Assembly: GCA_951813615.1 (NCBI GenBank) | Contig: OX638377.1 | Span: 5,987,739-6,051,738, forward strand | Reading direction: 5' to 3' | From: an uncultured Latescibacterota bacterium | Lineage (GTDB): Bacteria > Latescibacterota > UBA2968 > UBA8231 | Length of the DNA stretch: 64,000 nt | Part shown: positions 8,711-17,770 of the stretch, one piece after another | Numbering within the stretch: the stretch's first letter is position 1 | Layout: the number at the start of each line of letters is the position of its first letter | The notes under the pieces: generated by a model | Seen by the model: the letters and a program-made list of their open reading frames with translations, nothing else | What the model was told of the DNA's origin: nothing | Databases searched by the model: none | Position numbers and translations under genes: made by a program

Positions 8711-9523
8711 CTAGGCAACGAGCGTGCGCAAATAGTCGCGGAATTCGACGGTGTCGGTGAGGTTGTTGCCGCCGAATTCCAATTCGAGCCAGCCGTTGTA
8801 CCCCGTTTGATCCATGATGTTTAAAATGTGCGGCCAGTCGAGCTCGTTGTCTGCCAAGGAGGTCCCACCGCTCTGGCTGTTGACGCCGCGCACGTGGAAG
8901 TGCGTGGCGTGCTGGAGCAGTGGATCGACCTCGGCGGCCGCGAAGCCGCGCGGGACGAAGTGGCCATAGTCGAGCGTCAGGGTCAGCCCTGGGACGGCCT
9001 GTACTAGCGCGGCGGCGCGTTCGGGGGTGTTGGCGAGTGAGCCGATGTGCGGCTCGATGGCGAAGACGACGTCGCACGTCTGCGCCTGCTCCACTCTCCA
9101 CGCCAGTTCCTCGGCGGCGCGGGCCGTGGAGTCGGGCTTTGGCTCGTGATCGAAGAAGGCTCCGGGCAGGCCGGTGACGTGTTTGCCGTTGCACTCGGCC
9201 GCGTAGTCGAGGACTTTGAGGAAAGCGTCGCGCGCATGGTCGCGGATTTCGGGCTGTGGGTTGTTGACGGCGCGGGATTCGTAGTCGAGGGCTAGTTGTA
9301 GGAATAGGTCGGCGGCAACTAAGCCGTTGTCCGCTAGCTTCTGCCCGAGGGCGCGTCCGGAGCGCTGGACGTTTTCGAACTCAGTGGAAGGCTGCAAGTG
9401 CGAGCGATCCTCGAAAAGCCCAATGTCCACGCCCTTCAGCCCCAGCATGGAGATGAGCGCCAATACTTGCTCGTGGGGCAGGATGGGAAAGGTAAAGTCA
9501 GCGCACGCTAGTTTGAGTTGCAT
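8711..9523 (-). CDS. Sugar phosphate isomerase/epimerase-like TIM barrel
   Basis: 270 aa from ATG 9523, which has GGAGG 5-9 nt upstream; a longer start at 9544 lacks a site. MQLKLACADFTFP, GLKGVDIGLFEDRS, VFAIEPHIGSLANTPERAAAL, LTLDYGHFVPRGF, FHVRGVN and GYNGWLELEFGG are the successive strands and metal-binding E/D/H/E positions of the xylose-isomerase-like (AP-endonuclease 2) superfamily. The exact reaction is unknown; relatives isomerise keto-sugars or inosose. It starts 17 nt after the tandem PhyH gene on the same strand, so the two are probably one operon. Confidence 0.8.
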   Translation of the reverse strand: MQLKLACADFTFPILPHEQVLALISMLGLKGVDIGLFEDRSHLQPSTEFENVQRSGRALGQKLADNGLVAADLFLQLALDYESRAVNNPQPEIRDHARDAFLKVLDYAAECNGKHVTGLPGAFFDHEPKPDSTARAAEELAWRVEQAQTCDVVFAIEPHIGSLANTPERAAALVQAVPGLTLTLDYGHFVPRGFAAAEVDPLLQHATHFHVRGVNSQSGGTSLADNELDWPHILNIMDQTGYNGWLELEFGGNNLTDTVEFRDYLRTLVA

Positions 9524-9540
9524 GAATCCTCCGTTATTTG

Positions 9541-11067
9541 TCAAGGCGCGTACAGATTGTGCGATCGGTACTGAAAAAAGATCATTCGCCGATTCTGTTC
9601 ACCCGTCCACGGATACGCCCCGTGCGTCTGCGCCGACGCGAGGAACAGCAGCACGTCGCCCGCCTTCATGGCTACGTGTTTGACCAGCCCCATTTCATTT
9701 TCACAGGTGCGGATGCCGTCGGGCATGGGGTAGGCGGTTTTGTGCGAGCCGGGCACGCAGACAAAACCCCCGTCGGCCGGCGTTACATCGCGCAATTGCC
9801 AAGCCACGTTGAGGTATTCGGCGTACACGCGGCCATTCTGCTGGCGGTAGTGGTTGCCCACCTTGGCCGGCGCGCCAGCCGCGTGCAGAAAGTGCCCAGA
9901 CGACCCTTTCCCGGACAGAAAGCCGCTGCACATCATGCACTCAAAGCCGCTGCCCATGATCCAGTTCAGGCGCTGGACGAGCGCTGGATTGGCGATCATG
10001 CGCTGGAATGGCTCGCCGTATGGCGCGGGCAACGCCCACGGATTGCCCATGGACGAGCGGCCGACCCCGGTGCCGGCCAGCGGCGTTGAATCGCCGGCAG
10101 CCGATCCGCCGTGGCTGATCCGGTCGGGATTGTTGTCGATGGCTTCGTTGGCCGCGGCCAGCCATTCCTCGTCCATCACGCCCCGCAAAATGAGGTGGCC
10201 GCACAGATCCCAGTGGAAAAACTCCTTCTCGTCAATCGCGGAATCGGGGTCGCGGATGTAGATCGAGGGATGGAAAGTCCTTGGTTCCTCAGCCAGCCAA
10301 ACCTTTTCGCCGTCCGAATGCACGACCGGCGGTGGGTACGGGCGGTTGGGATTGTGCAAGACGGCGCGCTCGATATCGGTCAGATCGTCGGCCCACTCGG
10401 GCAGCGCACTGTCCTCGCCGTGGATTTCGGACGCTACTCCCGGCCGCACGCCCGTGCTGATGTACCCGCATTCGAGCAGGCGTTGCGGCCCTGCGCCCTG
10501 CCAAGGCCGCACGCCGCGCATCAGCGAGTCGGTGCAGAGCAGGAGGTCGCCCGCCTGCAAGACCGGCTGCTCGACGAGTTCCATCGGGTCGGTTCCGTCC
10601 ACTAGGTCTTGCGGGGCTGGCACGGTGCTGTTGTGGCTGGCCGGTACTACGACCAAACCGCCGTCCTCTGCGCCCACGTCCGCCAGCGCCCAGAAGGCCC
10701 GCACTCCTTGGCAGAAGCGATGCCCGTTGTACTGGCGATACGCCCGCGACCAATCCACCCACTCGTCACCTCCCGACAGATCCGTCGCCTCTGTGCATGA
10801 CTCGACGAGTCGCGGCGATTCGTCGAGGCGGACCCCTTCGCCGCAGATTTGCTCCAGATACTGCATTAGCACTGGATGCTCGCGCAGGGCGCGCAGGGGA
10901 TTGCAAACGGGCGACGTCCAGCGCAGCGGCCCGTTGTTAGACGCTAGCTGGTCCAGTGCCTGATTGCAGGCTCTTAGCTCGGCTGCCGTCAGGACGCCGG
11001 GGACGATCATATATCCCGCCACGTCGAAGCGGTAGTTTTCTTCGTTGGTCATGGTCTTGTCGTCCAT
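9541..11067 (-). CDS. Tandem PhyH (phytanoyl-CoA dioxygenase-like) protein with atypical iron site
   Basis: 508 aa from ATG 11067, preceded by GAGGAGG; the upstream frame lacks a site. Two PhyH-like halves are visible. The first is FDVAGYMIVPGVLTAAEL through LADVGAEDGGLVVVPASHN and AGDLLLCTDSLMRGVRPW; the second is FHWDLCGHLILRGVMDEEW through LRDVTPADGGFVCVPGSHK and AGDVLLFLASAQTHGAYPW. The first half has no HxD motif and has Arg where the distal His belongs, so it looks inactive. The second keeps distal His482 and Arg493/494 for 2-oxoglutarate, but reads His395-Ala-Ala397 where HxD is expected. That HxA pattern is seen in Fe/2OG halogenases such as SyrB2, which share this fold. Activity and substrate are unknown. 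Confidence 0.75.
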   Translation of the reverse strand: MDDKTMTNEENYRFDVAGYMIVPGVLTAAELRACNQALDQLASNNGPLRWTSPVCNPLRALREHPVLMQYLEQICGEGVRLDESPRLVESCTEATDLSGGDEWVDWSRAYRQYNGHRFCQGVRAFWALADVGAEDGGLVVVPASHNSTVPAPQDLVDGTDPMELVEQPVLQAGDLLLCTDSLMRGVRPWQGAGPQRLLECGYISTGVRPGVASEIHGEDSALPEWADDLTDIERAVLHNPNRPYPPPVVHSDGEKVWLAEEPRTFHPSIYIRDPDSAIDEKEFFHWDLCGHLILRGVMDEEWLAAANEAIDNNPDRISHGGSAAGDSTPLAGTGVGRSSMGNPWALPAPYGEPFQRMIANPALVQRLNWIMGSGFECMMCSGFLSGKGSSGHFLHAAGAPAKVGNHYRQQNGRVYAEYLNVAWQLRDVTPADGGFVCVPGSHKTAYPMPDGIRTCENEMGLVKHVAMKAGDVLLFLASAQTHGAYPWTGEQNRRMIFFQYRSHNLYAP

Positions 11068-11192
11068 GAGGTCCTCCTCGCGGTTTTCGGTGGAATCGCC
11101 CGATCCCTTTGTGATCCCCCGCCAATTTGGTATCATTGTAGCCCTTGGACAAACGACGCGCAACGGAAACCTTATGGCAGAGGAGGCCCACT

Positions 11193-12197
11193 GTGAAAAT
11201 CACCCAAGTAGAGCTGTACGAAGTCGAAATCCCGCCGATCCCGGTGATCGCCCGCTACCTTCCCAAGATCTATGACATCACCCTCTGCCGCGTACAGACG
11301 GACGAGGGCCTAGAGGGCTGGGGCGAGTTCCTCAGCAAAAAGTCTGCTGGTCAGGAGCAAGCCGACGCGCTCTTGGGGCAGGACCCGCTGGCTTTGGATC
11401 CGTACAACCGTCCTGATGCTTTCACCTGCGCACTGCTCGATATTGCGGGTCAAGCCTACGGCATCCCACTGCACCGCTTCTTTGGGGCGCAGGTGCGCGA
11501 CAAGGTGCCGGTGTCGTACTGGTCGTGCCCTATGACGCCAGAAGAGACCGCGGCCGAGGCGGAAATAGGGGCCGGGCTGGGCTTTAGCAACCACAAGCTC
11601 AAGGCGCGTTCGTGGAATATCGTCGAGACGGTGCGGCTGATGAAAGAAGCGGCGGGTGCCGATTACACGGTCGGCGTTGATCCGAATACGGAATTCGGCC
11701 TGTTGCCCAAGGCCGCGCGCTTGGCGAGCGAATTGGAGCCTTTTGGCACGGTGTCGGTCTTTGAAGATCCGCTCCTCAAAAACAATCTCGAATGGTATCG
11801 CATCCTGCGCGAGAAGACCCACATCCCCATTGCCCTGCACTTGGGAGCGCCATCGGGCGTGCTGGCGGCGCTCAAGGCCGAGTGCATCGACTACGTGAAC
11901 TTGGGCGGCTCGGCGCTACAGGTGCGGAAGGCGGCGGCGCTGGCGGAGGCTGCGGACGTGCCCTGCTGGATTCAGATGGGTGGGTTGTGCACCGGGGTGC
12001 TGGCGGCCTACTCGGTGCATTTGCAGGCGACGCTACCCAACGCTACGCTGCCTTGCGACGAGCTGCCCTTTACACGGGAGGCCGATGTGGTGGCCGAGGG
12101 GTTGGCGCTGGAGAAGGGGCACTTTGCTGTGCCCACAGGGTCAGGGTTGGGGATTAAGGTGGATATGGAGGTGGTGGAGCGCTATCGCGTCGCTTGA
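11193..12197 (+). CDS. Enolase-superfamily (MR/MLE) enzyme
   Basis: 334 aa from GTG 11193, with AGAGGAGG 5 nt upstream (11180-11187); the open frame from 11145 is not needed. VKITQVELYEVEIPP is the usual N-terminal capping-domain strand, followed by FTCALLDIAGQAYGIPLHRFFG. Barrel metal ligands are expected in YTVGVDPNTEFG (Asp), VSVFEDPLL (Glu/Asp) and IALHLGAPSG. The last of these has His-Leu-Gly rather than the usual GE, so the third ligand is atypical. The general-base Lys is likely in HKLKARSW (K-x-K). Substrate unknown. It is divergent from the tandem PhyH gene, sharing the ~125-bp region 11068-11192. Confidence 0.75.
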   Translation: MKITQVELYEVEIPPIPVIARYLPKIYDITLCRVQTDEGLEGWGEFLSKKSAGQEQADALLGQDPLALDPYNRPDAFTCALLDIAGQAYGIPLHRFFGAQVRDKVPVSYWSCPMTPEETAAEAEIGAGLGFSNHKLKARSWNIVETVRLMKEAAGADYTVGVDPNTEFGLLPKAARLASELEPFGTVSVFEDPLLKNNLEWYRILREKTHIPIALHLGAPSGVLAALKAECIDYVNLGGSALQVRKAAALAEAADVPCWIQMGGLCTGVLAAYSVHLQATLPNATLPCDELPFTREADVVAEGLALEKGHFAVPTGSGLGIKVDMEVVERYRVA

Positions 12198-12218
12198 TTT
12201 ACCTATGGAGTTTTGATA

Positions 12219-13196
12219 GTGAATAAATCAGAAAGCTACGGGCCCGACCCCAAGCCGAGTATGCTGCTATCATCGGCGCAGTTGGACGAGTTCAAAGCAG
12301 AGGGAGTGCTCCCGATTCCGGGATTAATACCTCCTGATGTGCTTGACGGGTGGCAAGACCAGATGCGCACCGCTTGCTCTGGTGGCGTAGACCTCGACGA
12401 CCCCAGCACTTGGCCTGCCGGGCGGTATGCACCCGAGGGTGGTTGGCCCGAGCTCAGCCCTAACCTGTACGATTTACCGAGCCTACAGTCCATTGTGGAG
12501 CAGATCGGTGGCGGCGCTTTTGCCCCTTCCCACCCAGCGGGGCAGCCGTGGACGCCGCAGATTCCAATGACGCGGGTGATCCTGCCGAGCGATCCGGGCA
12601 CGGAGTGGGCTCCCCCTGACGACGGTCACCTCGATGGGTATGCCACTGGCTGGGGCGGTGGGTTCATGGCGTTCTTCGCCGTGCTGTTCTGGGACGTCAG
12701 CAGCCCCACGGGTGGAGGCACGGCCTATTGGCCAAGGTCGCACCTAGCGAACCACCGATACTTCCTCGAACATCCCGAGCAAATCGACGGTTCGTACCTC
12801 TTCACAGAGCCCGTGAAGAGCGGCGGACACCAGGCGCTCTTGGAGGGGGATCCCAGTGTGGGCGAGGTCGTATGTATGACGGGGCGAGCTGGCGACGCAA
12901 TGCTGCTCCATGGCCTCACTACGCACGTCGGCTCGGCTAACGCGGCGGGGTCAAGGCAACCGAGGGTGGCGCAGTTTGCACGGTACTCCCATAGGGAAAT
13001 GCGCGAGCAGGCACCCATGGTCATGTTTCCCGACAAGGATGGCACGCCATGGTCGCCCCCGAAGCCGCTTCCGCCCGAGTACGTAGGCAACACCCCGACA
13101 GGCTTTCTACCGCCGGGGCATCCAGGCCGGAGGCTCAAGCGATACGACGTGCCACGGAACCTCTGGAAATATTGGGCCCCTGCTCTCAATACCTAA
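12219..13196 (+). CDS. Phytanoyl-CoA dioxygenase (PhyH) family protein
   Basis: 325 aa from GTG 12219 (GGAG at 12207-12210); an earlier in-frame TTG at 12213 is too close to the site. DDGHLDGYATGWGGG supplies the HxD of the iron site, VLFWDVSSPTGGGTAYWPRSH is the central PhyH strand pair, and LLHGLTTHVGSANAAGSRQPRVAQFARY carries the distal His and the 2-oxoglutarate-binding Arg. All three ligands are present, so it is probably an active Fe(II)/2OG oxygenase, unlike the tandem protein nearby. It follows the enolase-superfamily gene by 21 nt, suggesting an operon. Substrate unknown. Confidence 0.85.
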   Translation: MNKSESYGPDPKPSMLLSSAQLDEFKAEGVLPIPGLIPPDVLDGWQDQMRTACSGGVDLDDPSTWPAGRYAPEGGWPELSPNLYDLPSLQSIVEQIGGGAFAPSHPAGQPWTPQIPMTRVILPSDPGTEWAPPDDGHLDGYATGWGGGFMAFFAVLFWDVSSPTGGGTAYWPRSHLANHRYFLEHPEQIDGSYLFTEPVKSGGHQALLEGDPSVGEVVCMTGRAGDAMLLHGLTTHVGSANAAGSRQPRVAQFARYSHREMREQAPMVMFPDKDGTPWSPPKPLPPEYVGNTPTGFLPPGHPGRRLKRYDVPRNLWKYWAPALNT

Positions 13197-13260
13197 TGCG
13201 TCGCCTGAGATAGCCTGTCCATAAGGAAAGCCTACAGCAGAGCAGACAGAATAAGACACC

Positions 13261-14076
13261 ATGCACCGACTTCACAGTGAAGAGACGTTGTCTATTCGGC
13301 CTCATTTTGACACTCCCAACCTCCACCTCGTTGTAGATAGCATTATTGATGGCAAAACCCCCGCTATAGTCTGGGCAGATGATCTAGCTGCGCCGAGGAC
13401 CGCGTTAGCTTGGGAAGGCCGGTGTATCTATCTCGTAGGAGACTTTGAAGACGCCGAAGTCAACGAAGGGCTGCGAGCGATCTTCTCGACTGAAATCCAG
13501 CCAGAGGGTCAGTCGAGAGAACTCGGGTTCTTCAAGCTCTACTATTCACCAGATGCTTGGAGCCTCCGGCTGGAGGAGATTTTCGGCTCGCTCTTGGACA
13601 ATGACGTGGAAAGACGGATTTATTGCTCTGTTCGGGACGGTTCAGCGAGAATTGCCGTCCCATCGCCCCCGCTGGAGCTCAGGCAGATCGACGCCCAATT
13701 GCTCCAAAGTGACTTTGCGCACATTGGCTTGGTCAGAGATGAAATCCTCGGAGGTTGGCCATCCTTTGAAACATTCCTTGACCAGGGCTTCGGAGTCACG
13801 ATGCTCGATGGGACTTCAGTTGTCTGTTGGTGTACAGCAGAATACGTGAGCGAAGGCAAGTGCGGCATAGGTATCGAGACGATTGAAGCCTACCAGAGAA
13901 GGGGCATTGCTACTGCAGTAGCTGGAGAGTTTGTCAGGCACGCCCTCGCTTCTGGGATGAATCCCCACTGGGACTGTTGGGTGAGCAACACACCATCGGT
14001 CAGGGTGGCAGAAAAGGTGGGGTTCGCCGACATGCACGATTACAAGATCGCAATTGGCTCATGCGGCGATGGATAG
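13261..14076 (+). CDS. GNAT acetyltransferase (PF12746-like)
   Basis: 271 aa. The C-terminal third is a GNAT fold: CGIGIETIEAYQRRGIATAVAGEF contains the acetyl-CoA loop (Q-R-R-G-I-A), and WVSNTPSVRVAEKVGFADM is the usual N-x-x-S-x-x-x-A-x-K-x-G-F motif. The N-terminal ~150 residues form a second domain as in two-domain GNATs. Substrate not predictable. It stands apart from the PhyH gene by 64 nt and from the HAD gene by 33 nt, so an operon with the HAD is possible. Confidence 0.8.
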   Translation: MHRLHSEETLSIRPHFDTPNLHLVVDSIIDGKTPAIVWADDLAAPRTALAWEGRCIYLVGDFEDAEVNEGLRAIFSTEIQPEGQSRELGFFKLYYSPDAWSLRLEEIFGSLLDNDVERRIYCSVRDGSARIAVPSPPLELRQIDAQLLQSDFAHIGLVRDEILGGWPSFETFLDQGFGVTMLDGTSVVCWCTAEYVSEGKCGIGIETIEAYQRRGIATAVAGEFVRHALASGMNPHWDCWVSNTPSVRVAEKVGFADMHDYKIAIGSCGDG

Positions 14077-14109
14077 AGGGTCGCACGACATTCCCAATGG
14101 AGCACATAA

Positions 14110-14814
14110 ATGAATAGGCCACAGGCTATTCTCTTCGATTTCATAAATACTCTCGTACGCAATCTGAGATACGATCCCCTCGCAGGTAACGCTCGCCTGC
14201 TCGAATATGCAGTGGATCGAAAAGGTATATCACCTGAAGAGGTGACGACTGAAGCAAAAAGGCTCGATGGTGAGGTTGCTGTTGCGGGTAATTCAATCGT
14301 CGAATTCACGCATCATCAGTTTAATCGACTACTCTTTGATCGACTCGGCATCACCTTTCGTGAACCCATGGAGGTACTCGAACTGGAATTCTGGAAAGAA
14401 TGTATGCTTTTCTCTCCTGAGCCCGGCATCGCCGATGTATTGACCGCCTTATCTGCCCATAATTTGAGAATGGGGGTAGTAAGCAACCATCCAGGGTCTG
14501 GAACGCTCCTCTCTTGGGAACTTCAACGTCATGAACTGCTCGACTATTTTGAATTTGTTATTTCTAGCGCCGATTATGGAATAAGAAAGCCCCATCCCGT
14601 GATTTTTACCTCAGCGGCCACTCGATTGGGCATGGCACCTTCAGAGATCTGGTATGTAGGAGACACGTTGGAGACCGATATGGTGGGGGCGAAGCAGTGC
14701 GACATGAGTGCAATCTGGTATAACAGGCGACAACAAGAGCCTGCGGATATCCCTGTTGATGCAGAGGTTAGGAGCTGGGAGGAATTTCTGGAGTTGGCTC
14801 AAACGTATTTATAG
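14110..14814 (+). CDS. HAD-superfamily hydrolase
   Basis: 234 aa. Motif I is ILFDFINTLV: the nucleophile Asp10 is present, but the usual second Asp (DxD) is Ile, as in dehalogenase-like HADs that lack the general-acid Asp. Motif II is VVSNHPGSG, motif III the Lys in GIRKPHPVIF, motif IV VGDTLETDMVGAKQC. The cap domain is helical (class C1). A phosphatase or dehalogenase-type reaction is likely; substrate unknown. The gene has AT-richer codon use than the neighbouring enolase block. Confidence 0.8.
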   Translation: MNRPQAILFDFINTLVRNLRYDPLAGNARLLEYAVDRKGISPEEVTTEAKRLDGEVAVAGNSIVEFTHHQFNRLLFDRLGITFREPMEVLELEFWKECMLFSPEPGIADVLTALSAHNLRMGVVSNHPGSGTLLSWELQRHELLDYFEFVISSADYGIRKPHPVIFTSAATRLGMAPSEIWYVGDTLETDMVGAKQCDMSAIWYNRRQQEPADIPVDAEVRSWEEFLELAQTYL

Positions 14815-14826
14815 GAGTTGAGAAAT

Positions 14827-15750
14827 ATGAAACTATTGACTAGTGACTCATTCGAGAAAGCAAGGACTTTCGTGATGGAGCAGGGCCGGGAATTAGAAAG
14901 ACGGCTCCTATCGTATTATTTCGATGATGGAACTCCAGCCGCAGTCCTAGACGAACTTGCTAGCTATCAGAATCAGGATGGCGGTTTCGGCAATGGCCTC
15001 GAACCCGATATCCAAATGCCCGGTTCGTCCGTTATCACGACGACCATTGCGCTGCGCATTCTCAGAGAGGTCAAAGCGACTAGCGACGATGAGATTGTCC
15101 AGAAGGTAATCCAGTACTTGCTGGCCGAATACGATTCGACCCAGAGCAGATGGCCTATCGTCCCGCAAGCGGTGGATGAATATCCCCATGCGCCGTGGTG
15201 GAATTTTGAGAATACGGCGGATACTTTTGGCAATTTCCTAGCCAATCCTCGTGCGGAGGTCGTGGGCTATCTACATGAATATCACGTGTTGGTACCTACA
15301 GACCTTAAACAGCTTACTGTAGAGGTCGTAGAGCATATAAAAACATTACCAGATGAAATGAACATGTACGATTTTATCTGCTGTGTTCATCTGGTTGAGA
15401 CGGCTGCTCTGCCCCAATCCGCGAAAGATACGTTGGCGGAAATACTAATTCAGAGAGCACACTCCGTCGTCGTTCATACGCCGGAAGAATTGACGCAACC
15501 CTCTGCCAGACCGCTCTGGTTAGCTTATGCGCCCACCTCGTTGCTAGCAGAGACGCTGAAGAGCGAAGTAGATATGAATTTGGATTTTGATATTGAGCAT
15601 CAAAATTCAGATGGCTCTTGGTCTCCTACTTGGACCTGGTATGGCCAGTATCCAGAAGTTTGGGAGCAAGCCGAGCAGCATTGGCAGAGTTGTTTGACCG
15701 TTGAGATACTAAAGGCGTTAAAAGAATTTGGGCGGATTGAAGGTCTTTAG
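14827..15750 (+). CDS. Alpha/alpha-toroid (prenyltransferase/squalene-cyclase repeat) protein of unknown function
   Basis: 307 aa from ATG 14827, with AGGAG 9 nt upstream; TTG 14818 directly abuts that site. Two QW-like repeats are visible, ELASYQNQDGGFGNGLEPD near residue 50 and EHQNSDGSWSPTWTWYGQYP near residue 265. The length is about half that of squalene-hopene cyclases, and no DxDD catalytic motif is seen. It is thus likely a single-domain (alpha/alpha)6-barrel protein rather than a full cyclase. It starts 12 nt after the HAD gene, suggesting cotranscription. Confidence 0.6.
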   Translation: MKLLTSDSFEKARTFVMEQGRELERRLLSYYFDDGTPAAVLDELASYQNQDGGFGNGLEPDIQMPGSSVITTTIALRILREVKATSDDEIVQKVIQYLLAEYDSTQSRWPIVPQAVDEYPHAPWWNFENTADTFGNFLANPRAEVVGYLHEYHVLVPTDLKQLTVEVVEHIKTLPDEMNMYDFICCVHLVETAALPQSAKDTLAEILIQRAHSVVVHTPEELTQPSARPLWLAYAPTSLLAETLKSEVDMNLDFDIEHQNSDGSWSPTWTWYGQYPEVWEQAEQHWQSCLTVEILKALKEFGRIEGL

Positions 15751-15774
15751 GGGCGTATCACTTCAGACCGTCTT

Positions 15775-17193
15775 ATGAAACGAGAAGACTACTTTCGCTG
15801 GGCTGAGCGAGCGGCCCGATGGGGTGCCGAGTACCTGGACACGCTCGATGAGCGGCCCGTTCGGGCGCAGACCGCACCGGGTGAGATCGCTGCGATGTTG
15901 CCGTTAGCGCCACCGGAAGAGCCGGTGGATATGGAGACGATCTTCGCCGACTTTGAGCGCATCGTACCCGACGGCATGACACACTGGCAACACCGGCGTT
16001 TCTTTGCGTACTTCAGCGCCAACGCCGCGCCGGTTTCGATGATCGCCGAAAATTTGACGGCGGTCATGGCGGCCCAGTGCATGCTCTGGCAGACCTCACC
16101 GGCCGCTACGGAGATTGAGACCCGGATGGTCGATTGGATGCGGCAGGCGCTCGGGCTACCGGAAGGGTTTCAGGGGGTTATCCAAGAGTCGGCAACGTCG
16201 GCAAACGTCTGCGCCGTACTGACGATGCGCGAGCGCGCGCTAGGCTGGCGAGGGATCGATTCTGGCATGGTGGGGGAGCAACAGGTGCGGGTCTATGCTT
16301 CACCGGAGACCCACTCGTCGGTTGACAAGGCGATCCGCATCGCCGGTATCGGCCAACAGCATCTCGTCAAAGTCCCGACCGATGGTTCCTGGGCGCTCGA
16401 TCCAGAGGCGCTGCGCCGGGCGATCGAGGCTGACCGTGCGGCGGGATTTCTTCCGGCCGGTGTCGTCCTTTGTGTTGGGGGCACGTCGATCGGCGCGTCC
16501 GACCGAGTGCATCAGACCATTGAAGTGGCGCGAGAGCACGATCTCTACGTCCACGTCGATGCCGCGTGGGCTGGTTCCGCGATGATTTGTCCTGAGCTTC
16601 GGGCGTTGTGGGAGGGCGTCGAAGGAGCCGATAGCATTGCCTTTAATCCCCACAAGTGGCTCGGGGCGCAGTTCGACTGCTCGATCCAGTTTCTTGCGGA
16701 TCCAGAACCGCAGGTTCGCACCCTCGGCGTCCGTCCAGATTATCTGCAAACCCTCGGCCAAACCGAGATCACCAATTACAGCGAGTGGACGATCCCCTTG
16801 GGACGTCGGTTTCGCGCTCTCAAGCTCTGGTTCCTGCTGCGCGCGCACGGTCTTGAAGACCTCCGCCAGCGCATCCGGAACCACATTGCTTGGGCTGAGG
16901 AGGCTGCCGCGGCGATCGCATTGCTGGACGGCTTTCGCCTGACGACGGACTGCCACCTTTCGCTCTTCACGTTCCAGTACGCCCCCGCCGGCGAAAATGC
17001 CAACGACGCCACCGAGCGCCTGCTTCGCGCGGTCAACGACGACGGCCGGATCTACCTGACGCAGACAATCCACGAGGGCCAGTTCGTCATCCGCTTCCAG
17101 GTCGGGCAGTTCGACTGTAGAAGGGAAGACGTGCTCCTAGCGGTCGATGTGCTGCGGGAACTCAGCACTGACCTTCACGAGCCCTCTAAGTAG
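15775..17193 (+). CDS. PLP-dependent group II (aromatic-L-amino-acid-type) decarboxylase
   Basis: 472 aa, close to the usual family length. The PLP lysine is Lys294 in FNPHKWLGAQFDC; HVDAAWAGSAMICPELR holds the Asp/Ala that sandwich the cofactor; MTHWQHRRFFAYFSANA and ESATSANVCAVLTMRERAL are N-terminal family motifs. It decarboxylates an aromatic or related amino acid (Trp/Tyr/Phe or DOPA-like) in the cytoplasm. Substrate choice cannot be made from sequence alone. It lies 24 nt after the toroid gene on the same strand. Confidence 0.9.
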   Translation: MKREDYFRWAERAARWGAEYLDTLDERPVRAQTAPGEIAAMLPLAPPEEPVDMETIFADFERIVPDGMTHWQHRRFFAYFSANAAPVSMIAENLTAVMAAQCMLWQTSPAATEIETRMVDWMRQALGLPEGFQGVIQESATSANVCAVLTMRERALGWRGIDSGMVGEQQVRVYASPETHSSVDKAIRIAGIGQQHLVKVPTDGSWALDPEALRRAIEADRAAGFLPAGVVLCVGGTSIGASDRVHQTIEVAREHDLYVHVDAAWAGSAMICPELRALWEGVEGADSIAFNPHKWLGAQFDCSIQFLADPEPQVRTLGVRPDYLQTLGQTEITNYSEWTIPLGRRFRALKLWFLLRAHGLEDLRQRIRNHIAWAEEAAAAIALLDGFRLTTDCHLSLFTFQYAPAGENANDATERLLRAVNDDGRIYLTQTIHEGQFVIRFQVGQFDCRREDVLLAVDVLRELSTDLHEPSK

Positions 17194-17206
17194 AACGCCA
17201 ACCTCA

Positions 17207-17770
17207 ATGGAGAAGCTGACTGAACGCCTGCTTCTGAGGGAGTTCACCGAACAAGACGTGGACGCCGTCGCCGAGTTTAGGAGGGACCCAAGGTATCTGG
17301 AATACTACTATCGGCTTCCCTACACTAGAGAGGAGTGCGTCCGCTTTGTAGATAAGTGCATCGCATGGTCCAAGGAAAGTCCGAGATGCAAGTTCCAACT
17401 GGCCATCACGGACCGCTCAAATGGGGTATTACTCGGAGACTGCGGAATACGCACAGAAAGCCTTGAGAGCCGGCGGGGTGACATAGGCTACGAGTTGTCG
17501 CCCGTTTATTGGGGTCAGGGCTTTGCCTCAGAGGCGGTCCGAATCATCCTGCAGATAGGTTTTGAAGATTTGGATCTAGACGAGATTGAAGCCAGATGCG
17601 TTGTTGCAAACAAACGATCTGTGCGGCTTCTTCACCGGCTAGGTTTCGAGGAGGCCGAGCGCGTGCCACCTGGACCGGGTAGAGGCGAATTTGCCGACCG
17701 CATATTGCCCGAGCGGTGTGTATTTCTCTTGTGTCGAGATAAATGGATTGAGCGTACCCATGTTTTCTAG
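17207..17770 (+). CDS. GNAT acetyltransferase (RimJ/RimL-like)
   Basis: 187 aa from ATG 17207. TERLLLREFTEQDVDAVAEF is the standard RimJ/L start; GYELSPVYWGQGFASEAVRIIL is the acetyl-CoA-binding loop; EARCVVANKRSVRLLHRLGFEEAER is the C-terminal GNAT motif. It may acetylate an N-terminus or a small molecule. Its last codons overlap the next gene by 11 nt in another frame, indicating tight coupling. Confidence 0.85.
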   Translation: MEKLTERLLLREFTEQDVDAVAEFRRDPRYLEYYYRLPYTREECVRFVDKCIAWSKESPRCKFQLAITDRSNGVLLGDCGIRTESLESRRGDIGYELSPVYWGQGFASEAVRIILQIGFEDLDLDEIEARCVVANKRSVRLLHRLGFEEAERVPPGPGRGEFADRILPERCVFLLCRDKWIERTHVF

